A DNA stretch of 64,000 nucleotides from UBA668 sp963720695 (GTDB taxonomy: Bacteria; Actinomycetota; Acidimicrobiia; Acidimicrobiales; Ilumatobacteraceae): positions 310,001 through 374,000 of the forward strand of contig CAVRGG010000007.1 in the NCBI GenBank assembly GCA_963720695.1. The letters run 5' to 3'. Position 1 is the stretch's first letter, and each line of letters begins with the position of its first letter. Positions 57,312 through 64,000 of this stretch are shown here, piece by piece. Below the pieces are notes generated by a model. The model was not told where the DNA came from, did not search any database, and worked only from the letters and a program-made list of their open reading frames with translations. The translations under genes were made by a program, and so were the position numbers.

Positions 57312-59252
57312 TCAGTCCAGGAGTTGTCGTGCCGCGGCCGCGATGCCGGCGGCGTCGAGGCCGAGCTGAGCGAGGATCTTGTCGGCCGAGCCCTGCGGGA
57401 AGAACCGCGACGGGATGCCCATCACGTGGACGGGTGTCGACGCATCGAGCTCGTGGACACGGTCGGCGATGGTCATTCCGATGCCGCCGTCGCGGACGCC
57501 GTCCTCGCAGGTGATCACGAACCGATGCGTGGCCGCGTCGGCGATCATCAGCGGATCGAGCGGTGAGCAGCAGCGTACGTCCCACACCGTGGCGTCGATC
57601 CCGTTCGCCTCGAGCGCGTCGGCGGCCCGTTGGGCGTCGGCGACCATCTTGCCGACCGCCAGGATGGCGATCGAGCCGTCGCCCTTGCGGGCCTGGCGGG
57701 CGTGGATCCCGACGCCGACCTCGTGTTCGCCCACATGGTGCGCTGCGCCCCGCGGCCAGCGCAGGGCGACGGGGCCCTCGTCGGCCAGGCCGACGGCGTC
57801 GTGCAGCATCACCGCGAGGTCCTCGGCGCTCGCCGGGGCGAGCACGCGCATGCCGGGCACCTTGGAGAGCAGCGCCATGTCGTACACGCCGTGGTGGCTC
57901 GCACCGTCGGGCCCGGTGATGCCCGCTCGATCGAGGCAGAAGATGACCGGGAGGCGATGGAGGGCGACGTCGTAGACCACCTGGTCCCACGCCCGGTTCA
58001 GGAACGTGGAGTAGATGGCGACGATGGGGCGAAGTCCGCCCATCGCCATGCCGGCGGCGCCGGTGACCGCGTGCTGCTCGGCGATGCCGACGTCGAAGAA
58101 GCGGTCGGGGAACCGTGCCTGGAACGGCAGCAGCCCCGTGGGGCCTGGCATCGCCGCGGTGATGGCGACGACGCGGGAGTCGGCTTCGGCCTCCTTGATC
58201 ACCGCGTCCGCGAACGCCTGCGTGTAGCCGGTGACCACGGCGGGGGGCGGCCCGATGGCCGGGTCGAAGATGGGCGCGTCGTGGAGGTGCTTCTCGTCGT
58301 CGTCCTCCGCGGGCGGGTAGCCGCGGCCCTTCTGGGTGAGGACGTGGACGACGATCGGTCCCTCCGCGGAGAGCTCGACCGCGTTACGGAACGTGATCTC
58401 CAACTGTTCGACGTCGTGGCCGTCGATCGGCCCGACGTAGCGGACACCGAGCGCCTCGAAGAACGACGGCGGCTGCAGGAACTCGCGCACCGCGGCCTTG
58501 AACGCATCCATGCCCTTCTCGGCCTGCGGGCCGACGTAGGGCAGGTCACGGAGGAACTGCTCGAGTCGGCGCTGGCGGCGCACGTACACCGGGTTGAGGC
58601 GGATGTTGGTGAGGCTGTGCGACAGCTTCTCGGTGATCCGATCGGGAAGGCTGGGGTGGTCGAACTCGGCGGCCTCGCGAGCGGTGATGCCCGCCGTCAG
58701 GTTGCTGATCGTGGGGGCGTAGCTGCGGCCGTTGTCGTTGAGCACGATGATGACGCGCTGGTTGCTGTGGCCGATGTTGTTCAGCGCCTCGTAGGCCATG
58801 CCGCCGGTGATCGATCCGTCGCCGATGACGCCCACGATGTGACGGAACTCGTTGGTGCCCAGATCGCGCCCGACGGCGAGGCCGTACGCGTAGCTGAGGA
58901 CCGTGGAGGCGTGGCTGTTCTCGATGAAGTCGTGCGGGCTCTCCTCGCGATTCGGGTAGCCGGACAGGCCCCCCGCTTGGCGGAGCTGCTCGAAGGCCGA
59001 CTGGCGGCCGGTGACGATCTTGTGCACGTACGCCTGATGGCCGGTGTCCCACAGCACGGCGTCGGTCGGCGAGTCGAAGACGCGGTGCAACGCGAGCGTG
59101 AGCTCGACCACACCCAGGTTGCTCCCGAGGTGACCGGCGTTCTCCGACACCGCGTGCACGATGAAGTCGCGGATCTCTCCAGCAAGATCCGCGAGTTCGG
59201 GGTAGCTCAGTTCGCGAAGGTCGGCCGGTTGCCGGATCTCGTTCAGGGCCAT
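57312..59252 (-). CDS. dxs: 1-deoxy-D-xylulose-5-phosphate synthase
   Basis: ThDP-dependent first enzyme of the MEP isoprenoid pathway, joining pyruvate and glyceraldehyde 3-phosphate. The 646 residues show the whole family: GHLGSNLGVVELTLALHRVFD, WDTGHQAYVHKI, the ThDP/Mg motif GDGSITGGMAYEALNN, RVIIVLNDNGRSYAPTI, and in the second half EQHAVTGAAGMA and DRAGITGPDGASHHG. TAGCGT lies 9 nt before ATG 59252, suggesting a short or absent leader. Confidence 0.96.
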   Translation of the reverse strand: MALNEIRQPADLRELSYPELADLAGEIRDFIVHAVSENAGHLGSNLGVVELTLALHRVFDSPTDAVLWDTGHQAYVHKIVTGRQSAFEQLRQAGGLSGYPNREESPHDFIENSHASTVLSYAYGLAVGRDLGTNEFRHIVGVIGDGSITGGMAYEALNNIGHSNQRVIIVLNDNGRSYAPTISNLTAGITAREAAEFDHPSLPDRITEKLSHSLTNIRLNPVYVRRQRRLEQFLRDLPYVGPQAEKGMDAFKAAVREFLQPPSFFEALGVRYVGPIDGHDVEQLEITFRNAVELSAEGPIVVHVLTQKGRGYPPAEDDDEKHLHDAPIFDPAIGPPPAVVTGYTQAFADAVIKEAEADSRVVAITAAMPGPTGLLPFQARFPDRFFDVGIAEQHAVTGAAGMAMGGLRPIVAIYSTFLNRAWDQVVYDVALHRLPVIFCLDRAGITGPDGASHHGVYDMALLSKVPGMRVLAPASAEDLAVMLHDAVGLADEGPVALRWPRGAAHHVGEHEVGVGIHARQARKGDGSIAILAVGKMVADAQRAADALEANGIDATVWDVRCCSPLDPLMIADAATHRFVITCEDGVRDGGIGMTIADRVHELDASTPVHVMGIPSRFFPQGSADKILAQLGLDAAGIAAAARQLLD

Positions 59253-59320
59253 GGCGCTGCCACGCTACTCGCCTTCGCTGCGCTGCCGCCCATCGCTCGC
59301 CTGTCCGCTAGGAAGGTGGG

Positions 59321-60091
59321 ATGAGCAGCCTCTTCGACCTCCACGGCCACGTCGCCCTCGTCACCGGCGGCAACAGCGGCATCGGACTCGGCATGGCCGA
59401 GGCACTGGCCGAGCACGGTGCGTCCGTCGCCATCTGGGGGACGAACCCCGACAAGAACGCCGCCGCCTCGGCCCGCCTCCGCGAGCACGGCAACCCGGTG
59501 CTCGACCTGGTGTGCGATGTCGGCGATCACGCCGCCGTCATCGCCGCGATGGCGGCCACCGTCGAAGCGCTCGGGAGGGTCGACTCGTGCTTCGTCAACG
59601 CCGGCGTCGGTGGCAAGGCCGAGAGCTTCGCCACCATGTCGGAGGAGGAGTGGCATCGGGTGCTGCGGGTCAACCTCGACGGTGCGTTCTTCACCGCCCA
59701 GGAGGCGGTGAAGCAGATGACCGCACAATCACCGCAGGGTGGATCGATCGTGTTCACCACGTCGGGGTCGGCGTTCTTCGGCCAACAGCGCGGACAGCAC
59801 TACGGCGGGAGCAAGGCCGCGCTCAACGCGATGATGAAGGGGATCGCCGTCGAGCACGCCCGGCACGGCATCCGGGCGAACTCGGTGCTGCCGGGCTGGG
59901 TGGAGAGCGACATGACGGCGCCCGCGTTCGGCTGGGACAAGTTCGTCGCCAACGTGATGCCGCGGATCCCCATGCGGCGGTGGGGGAAGCCGGCCGACTT
60001 CGCGGGGATCGCGGTGTACTTCGCCAGTGGGGCGAGCCAGTGGCACACCGGTGACGTGATCACGATCGATGGCGGCTACCACTCGTTCTGA
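59321..60091 (+). CDS. Short-chain dehydrogenase/reductase
   Basis: A 256-residue SDR: cofactor motif TGGNSGIGLGMAEALAEHG, FVNAGVGG, Ser in FTTSGSAFF, and the catalytic HYGGSKAAL Tyr-Lys pair, with VLPGWVESDMT and ITIDGGYH near the end. FabG- or 3-ketosteroid-type substrates are possible. SD-like GGAAGGTGGG is just ahead of the ATG. It begins a plus-strand run with the TPP enzyme and a kinase. Confidence 0.88.
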   Translation: MSSLFDLHGHVALVTGGNSGIGLGMAEALAEHGASVAIWGTNPDKNAAASARLREHGNPVLDLVCDVGDHAAVIAAMAATVEALGRVDSCFVNAGVGGKAESFATMSEEEWHRVLRVNLDGAFFTAQEAVKQMTAQSPQGGSIVFTTSGSAFFGQQRGQHYGGSKAALNAMMKGIAVEHARHGIRANSVLPGWVESDMTAPAFGWDKFVANVMPRIPMRRWGKPADFAGIAVYFASGASQWHTGDVITIDGGYHSF

Positions 60092-60103
60092 AACACTGGA
60101 CCG

Positions 60104-61726
60104 ATGACCACTGACTTCGAGGGCCACGCAGGGCAGCAAGCGATCGCGGCGCTGATGGCGTTCGGCACCGACACGATGTTCACGCTCAACGGCGGGCACA
60201 TCTGGCCGCTGTACGACGCCGCGCGCGACCAGGGGATGAAGGTGGTCGACACCCGCCACGAGCAGACGGCCACGTTCGCCGCCGAGGCGTACGCCAAGCT
60301 CACCCGGCGCCCGGGACTCGCCGCCCTCACCGCCGGGCCGGGGATCACCAACGGCACGTCGGCGATCACCTCGGCCTGGTTCAACGGGTCGCCACTGGTC
60401 GTGCTCGGCGGGCGCGCCCCCGAGCAGCGCTGGGGGAGCGGCTCGCTCCAGGAGTTCGACCACGTCCCGGTGATGGCCCCGATCACCAAGTCGGCGGCCA
60501 CCGTCAAGGACTCGACGCAGGCGGGCTCGATGGTCCACGCCGCCGCCCGCCTCTCGATGACACCGCACCGCGGGCCGACGTTCCTCGACTTCCCGCTCGA
60601 CGTGTTCGGTCCCTCCTCGGGTCAGGTCCCCGTTCCCGACGAGTGCGTCGGCCTCGGCGCCGCGCCCGACGACGAGCTGGTCGCCCGCCTCGCCGATCTG
60701 GTCGCCACCGCCGAGCGGCCGGCGTTCATCGTCGGCAGTGACGTGTACTGGGACGGTTCGTGGGACGCGTTGCGCGCCGCTGCGGAGCATCTGCGCGTGC
60801 CCTGCTTCTTCAACGGGCTCGGCCGCGGCACCCTGCCCGCCGACCACGAGCTGTCGTTCCTGCGCACCCGCGGGCTGCTCAAGGCGCGAGCCGACCTGGT
60901 CGTGGTGCTCGGCACCCCGCTCGACTTCCGACTCGGATTCGGTCGATTCGGCAACGCGACGGTCGCTCACGTCGTCGACGCCGAGAGCCAGCGCGCACCG
61001 CATGTCGACGTGCTCACCGTCGCAGGCGACTCGAACCTCGTGCTGCGGGCACTCGCCGATCACTCCGGCGCCCGGGTCGACCACGACGGCTGGATCGCCG
61101 AGCTGCGCGCCGCGGAGGAGGCGGGCCGGGCGGCCGACCGCTCGCTGCTCGACCTCGCCGACGCGCCGATCCGCCCGAGCCGCATCTACGGAGAGCTCGG
61201 CAGGCGGTTGGCACGCGATGCGGTGGTGATCTGCGATGGAGGCGACTTCGCCAGCTACGCGGGCAAGTTCATCGAGGTCTTCGAGCCGGGCTGCTGGCTC
61301 GACACCGGCCCGTACGGCTGCCTCGGGAACGGCCCCGGCTACGCGATCGCGGCGCGCACCGTGCGACCCGACAGCCAGATCGTGCTGCTGCTCGGCGACG
61401 GTGCCGCTGGCTTCAGCCTGATGGACGTCGACACGATGGTGCGCCACCGCCTGCCGGTGGTGATGGTGGTCGGCAACAACGGGATGTGGGGCCTGGAGAA
61501 GCATCCGATGCAGGCCATCTACGGCTGGGACATGGCGTGTGATCTCCAGCCGGGTCTGCACTACGACGAGGTCGTGAAGGCGCTCGGCGGGGGTGGCGAG
61601 ACCGTCACCGATCCGAGCCAGATCGGACCTGCGCTCGATCGGGCCTTCGCGTCGGGCGTTCCCTACATGGTCAACGTCCTCACCGACCCGAGCGACGTGT
61701 ACCCGCGCACCAGCAACCTCGGTTGA
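60104..61726 (+). CDS. Acetolactate synthase-like ThDP enzyme
   Basis: A 540-residue ThDP enzyme related to IlvB and mycobacterial IlvG-like proteins. PYR-domain Glu53 lies in DTRHEQTATFAAEAYAKL, the PP motif is LLGDGAAGFSLMDVDTM with VVGNNGMWGLEKHP, and the central domain is intact. Overall similarity to the valine-pathway enzyme at 995 is low, and no small subunit is adjacent, so oxalyl-CoA decarboxylase, benzoylformate-type or unknown decarboxylase/ligase roles are open. It follows the SDR gene after 12 nt. Confidence 0.82.
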   Translation: MTTDFEGHAGQQAIAALMAFGTDTMFTLNGGHIWPLYDAARDQGMKVVDTRHEQTATFAAEAYAKLTRRPGLAALTAGPGITNGTSAITSAWFNGSPLVVLGGRAPEQRWGSGSLQEFDHVPVMAPITKSAATVKDSTQAGSMVHAAARLSMTPHRGPTFLDFPLDVFGPSSGQVPVPDECVGLGAAPDDELVARLADLVATAERPAFIVGSDVYWDGSWDALRAAAEHLRVPCFFNGLGRGTLPADHELSFLRTRGLLKARADLVVVLGTPLDFRLGFGRFGNATVAHVVDAESQRAPHVDVLTVAGDSNLVLRALADHSGARVDHDGWIAELRAAEEAGRAADRSLLDLADAPIRPSRIYGELGRRLARDAVVICDGGDFASYAGKFIEVFEPGCWLDTGPYGCLGNGPGYAIAARTVRPDSQIVLLLGDGAAGFSLMDVDTMVRHRLPVVMVVGNNGMWGLEKHPMQAIYGWDMACDLQPGLHYDEVVKALGGGGETVTDPSQIGPALDRAFASGVPYMVNVLTDPSDVYPRTSNLG

Positions 61727-61731
61727 CGGTG

Positions 61732-62658
61732 ATGCCCCCGTTCGAGGTGCCCCCGCTCGTCCGCGAGCGGGCGATGTCGAACCGCCGCGCCGGGCAGGCG
61801 TGGCTCGCCTCGCTGCCCGACCAGGTCGCGGCCCTCGCCGACCGGTGGGACCTCGAGGTCGGCGACGCGTTCCGCGGTGGTACGGCAGCGCTCGTGGTCG
61901 CCGCCACGACGTCGGCCGGCATCGAGTGCGTCCTGAAGATCGCCATGCCGCTCGACATGGACGAGGTCGACACGTTCGGCCGGAGCGCTCGTGTGCACCG
62001 CTTCGCGGACGGGCGCGGCTGTGCGGCGCTGATCGAGCACGACGACGCCGAGCGGGCGATGGTGCTCGAACGACTCGGCCCGAACCTCGCCGAACTCGGT
62101 CTCGACGTGCCCGAGACCCTGGAGGCCATCGCCGCCACGCTCCGCGCGTTCTGGCGACCGATGGACCCGGAGTGTGAGCTGCCCACCGGCGTCGATCAGG
62201 CGCAGTGGCTGGCGAGCTACGTCGTGCGGACCTGGGAGGAGCTCGACCATCCGTGTCCGCGAGACGTGATCGATCGTGCCGTGGTGCTCTGCGACGAGCG
62301 GTCCGCCGCGTTCGATCCCGCAGCGGCCGTCCTGGTGCACGGTGATGCGCATGGATGGAACACGCTGGCGGCAGGCGAGGCCGGGTACAAGTTCGTCGAC
62401 CCCGAAGGCCTCTGGTCCGAGCCGGCGCACGACCTGTCGGTGGCCATGCGTGAATACAACGAACCGCTGCTCGCCGGTGACACGGCCGCCCTCGTCCGTC
62501 AGCGAGCCGAGCAGTTGGCGACGTGGTGCGACACCGACGCAGAGGCGGTGTGGCAGTGGGGCTTCATCGAGCGCGTGTCGACGGGGCTGGCCAACGTCCG
62601 CGACTTCGGGATCGCCCAGGGCGCGCCCTTCCTGGAGGTCGCCCGTAGGTCACGGTGA
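61732..62658 (+). CDS. Aminoglycoside/hydroxyurea-antibiotic resistance kinase family protein
   Basis: A 308-residue APH-like kinase. ALVVAATTSAGIECVLKIAMP in the N-lobe includes the ATP-binding Lys, and the catalytic loop VLVHGDAHGWNTLAA with metal-binding FVDPEGLWSEPAHDLS lies in the C-lobe. It resembles streptomycin 6-kinase (StrB-like). In a non-producing organism it may phosphorylate a sugar or other metabolite. Start uncertain: TTG 61723 overlaps the preceding stop, GTG 61729 and ATG 61732 are alternatives; ATG is chosen. Confidence 0.8.
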   Translation: MPPFEVPPLVRERAMSNRRAGQAWLASLPDQVAALADRWDLEVGDAFRGGTAALVVAATTSAGIECVLKIAMPLDMDEVDTFGRSARVHRFADGRGCAALIEHDDAERAMVLERLGPNLAELGLDVPETLEAIAATLRAFWRPMDPECELPTGVDQAQWLASYVVRTWEELDHPCPRDVIDRAVVLCDERSAAFDPAAAVLVHGDAHGWNTLAAGEAGYKFVDPEGLWSEPAHDLSVAMREYNEPLLAGDTAALVRQRAEQLATWCDTDAEAVWQWGFIERVSTGLANVRDFGIAQGAPFLEVARRSR

Positions 62659-62663
62659 TCGCG

Positions 62664-62957
62664 TCAGGTGCAGCCGCTGCCGGGCGCCGCGACCACGTTG
62701 CCCTTGGCGTCGAGGTCCATCAGCGAGGATTCGGTGACCAGGTACTTGGGGACCAGGGCTGCCTCGCTCCTGGGCATGTGGCCTTCCAACAGGTCGAAGT
62801 TCTCGACGGCCTGTTCGAGGCTGCGGCGGGCATCGTGGCATTGCATCTCGCTCGCCTGCGCGATGCCCTTCGTTCCGGACTCCACCTCCACGGCCCGGCA
62901 TGCCGGGAACGTGAGCGCGGCGCCCACGAGGATGAGTGATCCGATGCTGCGTGTCAT
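62664..62957 (-). CDS. Small lipoprotein with pilin-like C-terminal pattern
   Basis: A 97-residue protein with a signal peptide and lipobox TFPAC (Cys20). After the lipobox, MQCHDARRSLEQAVENF, MPRSEAALVPKYL, and GNVVAAPGSGC follow the pattern of the globular part of actinobacterial type IV pilin-like proteins (Cys, LExAxExx, GxxPxS, LVPxYL, PGSGC), but it lacks a prepilin peptidase site. Function unknown. Its ATG overlaps the thioesterase stop. Confidence 0.65.
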   Translation of the reverse strand: MTRSIGSLILVGAALTFPACRAVEVESGTKGIAQASEMQCHDARRSLEQAVENFDLLEGHMPRSEAALVPKYLVTESSLMDLDAKGNVVAAPGSGCT

Positions 62958-63331
62958 TGTGTCTTGTCCATGAATCGGTCGACCTCCACGAGGACACGGG
63001 TGACCTTGCCTGCAGCCACCAGCCCTTTGGTATCGGACGCCGAAACCATGAACGTGAGCCTTCTGCCCTCGATTTTTTCGAGGAGGGCTTCGGCCTCCAC
63101 CTCGTCGCCGACCGCTGTCGGCTGGAGATGATCGAGCTGGACGCGCATGCCGACGGTGGTGGAGCCCTCGGGGAGGTGACCCGCCAGCGCGGCACAGGTG
63201 GCCTGCTCACAGAGTGCGACGATGCGTGGTGTCGCCAGGACGGCGACCGAACCGGACTGCATGGCGATGGCCGTGTCGGCCTCGGTGACCACCATGCTCG
63301 CCACGCCTCGAAGGCCCACCACCGCACTCAC
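62954..63331 (-). CDS. FlK-like hot-dog thioesterase
   Basis: A 125-residue single-domain hot-dog protein: the active-site region ATPRIVALCEQATCAAL carries Glu in the family's ATPxMvaLmE motif, followed by GMRVQLDHLQPTAVGDEVEAEA and the strand RRLTFMVSASD. It matches fluoroacetyl-CoA thioesterase FlK-like proteins, usually acyl-CoA hydrolases of unknown substrate. GTG 63331 is preceded 8 nt upstream by TAGCCT. It is coupled to the downstream lipoprotein gene. Confidence 0.82.
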   Translation of the reverse strand: MSAVVGLRGVASMVVTEADTAIAMQSGSVAVLATPRIVALCEQATCAALAGHLPEGSTTVGMRVQLDHLQPTAVGDEVEAEALLEKIEGRRLTFMVSASDTKGLVAAGKVTRVLVEVDRFMDKTQ

Positions 63332-63345
63332 GAGGGCGAAGGCTA
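63332..63345 (-). promoter_or_regulatory. -10 hexamer TAGCCT for leaderless thioesterase gene
   Basis: TAGCCT (complement of 63340-63345) ends 8 nt before GTG 63331 and lies back to back with the tldD hexamer. Confidence 0.45.
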
Positions 63346-63350
63346 CTCGG

Positions 63351-63363
63351 TAGGCTGCCGCAC
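63351..63363 (+). promoter_or_regulatory. -10 hexamer TAGGCT for leaderless tldD
   Basis: TAGGCT at 63351-63356 ends 7 nt before GTG 63364, in the 32-bp gap between two divergent starts. Confidence 0.5.
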
Positions 63364-64000
63364 GTGATCGACAGCGACGTGTTGGAGCGGGTGTTGGCAG
63401 CGGCGGTCCGAACAGGGGCCGACTTCGCAGAGGTGTACGCGGAGGACAAACGGTCGACGTCGGCAGGGCTCGACGACGGGCGAGTCGAACAGGTCACCAG
63501 CGGTCGTGACCGCGGCGCGGGCATCCGGGTCGTCAAGGGCGACACGACCGGCTTCGCCCACACCGCCGATCTCTCCGAGAACGGTCTGCTCGACGCCGCT
63601 GCGGCGGCGGCGGCCGCTGCCAGCCAGGGCGACGGCGGAACCCGCACGATCGCGCTCAGCCGCGGCGCCGCCCGCACGGTCAGCCCGGTGACGCAGTACC
63701 CCGACGACATCCGCAAGGCGGACAAGGTCGCGCTCCTCCAACGCATGGATCAGTCGGCCCGCAGCGCCGGTGGCGCGATCGTCCAGGTGAGCGCGGGGTA
63801 CGCCGACAGCCGCAAGCAGATCCTGGTCGCCAACACCGACGGAGTGTTCGTCACCGACGAGCAGGTGCGCACGCTCGTGCGGATCAGTGCGGTCGCGAAC
63901 GGCGACACCGGGATGCAGACGGGGTACCAGAGCGCCGGCCACACCATGGGCTTCGAGCTGTTCGATCGGATCGACGTCGATGATCTCGCCCGCGATGCGG
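63364..64000 (+). CDS. tldD: TldD/PmbA family protein, 3' end cut by window edge
   Basis: The open frame runs to base 64000, giving the first 212 residues. Family features are DFAEVYAEDKRSTSAGLDDGRVEQ, GRDRGAGIRVV and TTGFAHTADLSENGLLDAA, typical of the TldD N-terminal domain. TldD works with TldE/PmbA as a metalloprotease that cuts unfolded or modified peptides. The metal motif HExxxH lies beyond the edge, so TldD versus TldE cannot be confirmed; the N-terminus favours TldD. GTG 63364 follows a -10 hexamer directly. Confidence 0.88.
   Translation, partial: MIDSDVLERVLAAAVRTGADFAEVYAEDKRSTSAGLDDGRVEQVTSGRDRGAGIRVVKGDTTGFAHTADLSENGLLDAAAAAAAAASQGDGGTRTIALSRGAARTVSPVTQYPDDIRKADKVALLQRMDQSARSAGGAIVQVSAGYADSRKQILVANTDGVFVTDEQVRTLVRISAVANGDTGMQTGYQSAGHTMGFELFDRIDVDDLARDA

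Noticed and set aside
60104..61726. The second acetolactate-synthase-like gene as a second ilvB
   Set aside because: Although ThDP motifs match, overall sequence differs strongly, there is no ilvN or ilvC next to it and no leader peptide ahead, so valine synthesis is not claimed.

Overview
This is a high-GC actinobacterial chromosome segment, most likely from an uncultured or little-studied member of the Acidimicrobiia (Ilumatobacter-like). That placement is an inference. It rests on the strong GC bias, three mycothiol-dependent maleylpyruvate-isomerase-fold proteins, an actinobacterial-type SerC and AspC, a DUF222/13E12-type HNH protein, Thr-rich lipoprotein linkers, and many genes with no Shine-Dalgarno site whose start codon lies 7-8 nt after a TAnnnT hexamer (leaderless transcripts). 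There is no rRNA, tRNA, CRISPR array, insertion sequence or prophage. The genes are dense housekeeping and transport genes, often joined by 4-nt ATGA or GTGA overlaps. No gene-free stretch exceeds 300 bases.

Layout. 1-804: a bacterial SET-domain protein cut by the left edge, divergent from a GatB/YqeY-like protein. 805-5822: an ilv leader peptide and attenuator, ilvB-ilvN-ilvC, a 37-residue Lys-rich protein and metY. 5819-10773: a two-TM potassium channel with a TrkA domain, a carboxymuconolactone-decarboxylase/AhpD-like gene with an internal in-frame TGA (candidate selenoprotein), and an MMPL transporter. 10775-15178: serC and a PAC2 protein facing aspC and a patB-like C-S lyase. 15175-20861: a cobalamin salvage locus, cobO-cobU-cobT-cobS on the minus strand and btuF-btuC-btuD on the plus strand behind a B12 riboswitch. 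20946-24297: a RelE/Phd toxin-antitoxin pair, an HNH protein, a membrane protein and an APH-fold kinase. 24310-28576: gnd-zwf and an S9 peptidase. 28620-30889: a DinB-like protein and a CopC-CopD fusion. 30876-39187: a nine-gene minus-strand run that starts at a TPP riboswitch (thiamine pyrophosphokinase, thiB, thiP, thiQ, Gfo/Idh oxidoreductase, GNAT) and continues into a WXG-like protein, a 577-residue unknown and a patatin. 39208-49912: DMT exporter, CDF metal transporter, SDR, DUF3048 lipoprotein, a histamine/trimethylamine-dehydrogenase-like flavoprotein coupled to an Nfu-type Fe-S carrier, malQ and a penicillin-acylase-family lipoprotein. 50066-54013: ECF sigma factor and its membrane partner, a carboxylesterase-like hydrolase, a trans-sulfuration enzyme, a DinB-like and a VOC protein. 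54024-59252: D-aminoacylase-like hydrolase, hisN, a third MDMPI protein and dxs. 59321-64000: SDR, an acetolactate-synthase-like TPP enzyme, a sugar/antibiotic kinase, a small lipoprotein, a FlK-like thioesterase, and a tldD cut by the right edge.

Regulation is the strongest theme: a branched-chain amino acid attenuator, a cobalamin riboswitch whose hairpin also holds the btuF ribosome-binding site, a TPP riboswitch, and a repeated leaderless promoter signature. Three genes (ilvN, the AhpD-like gene, patB) carry single-base frameshifts, all in GCGCG contexts. This looks more like systematic sequencing or assembly error than decay, but it must be resolved before the selenoprotein candidate can be believed.
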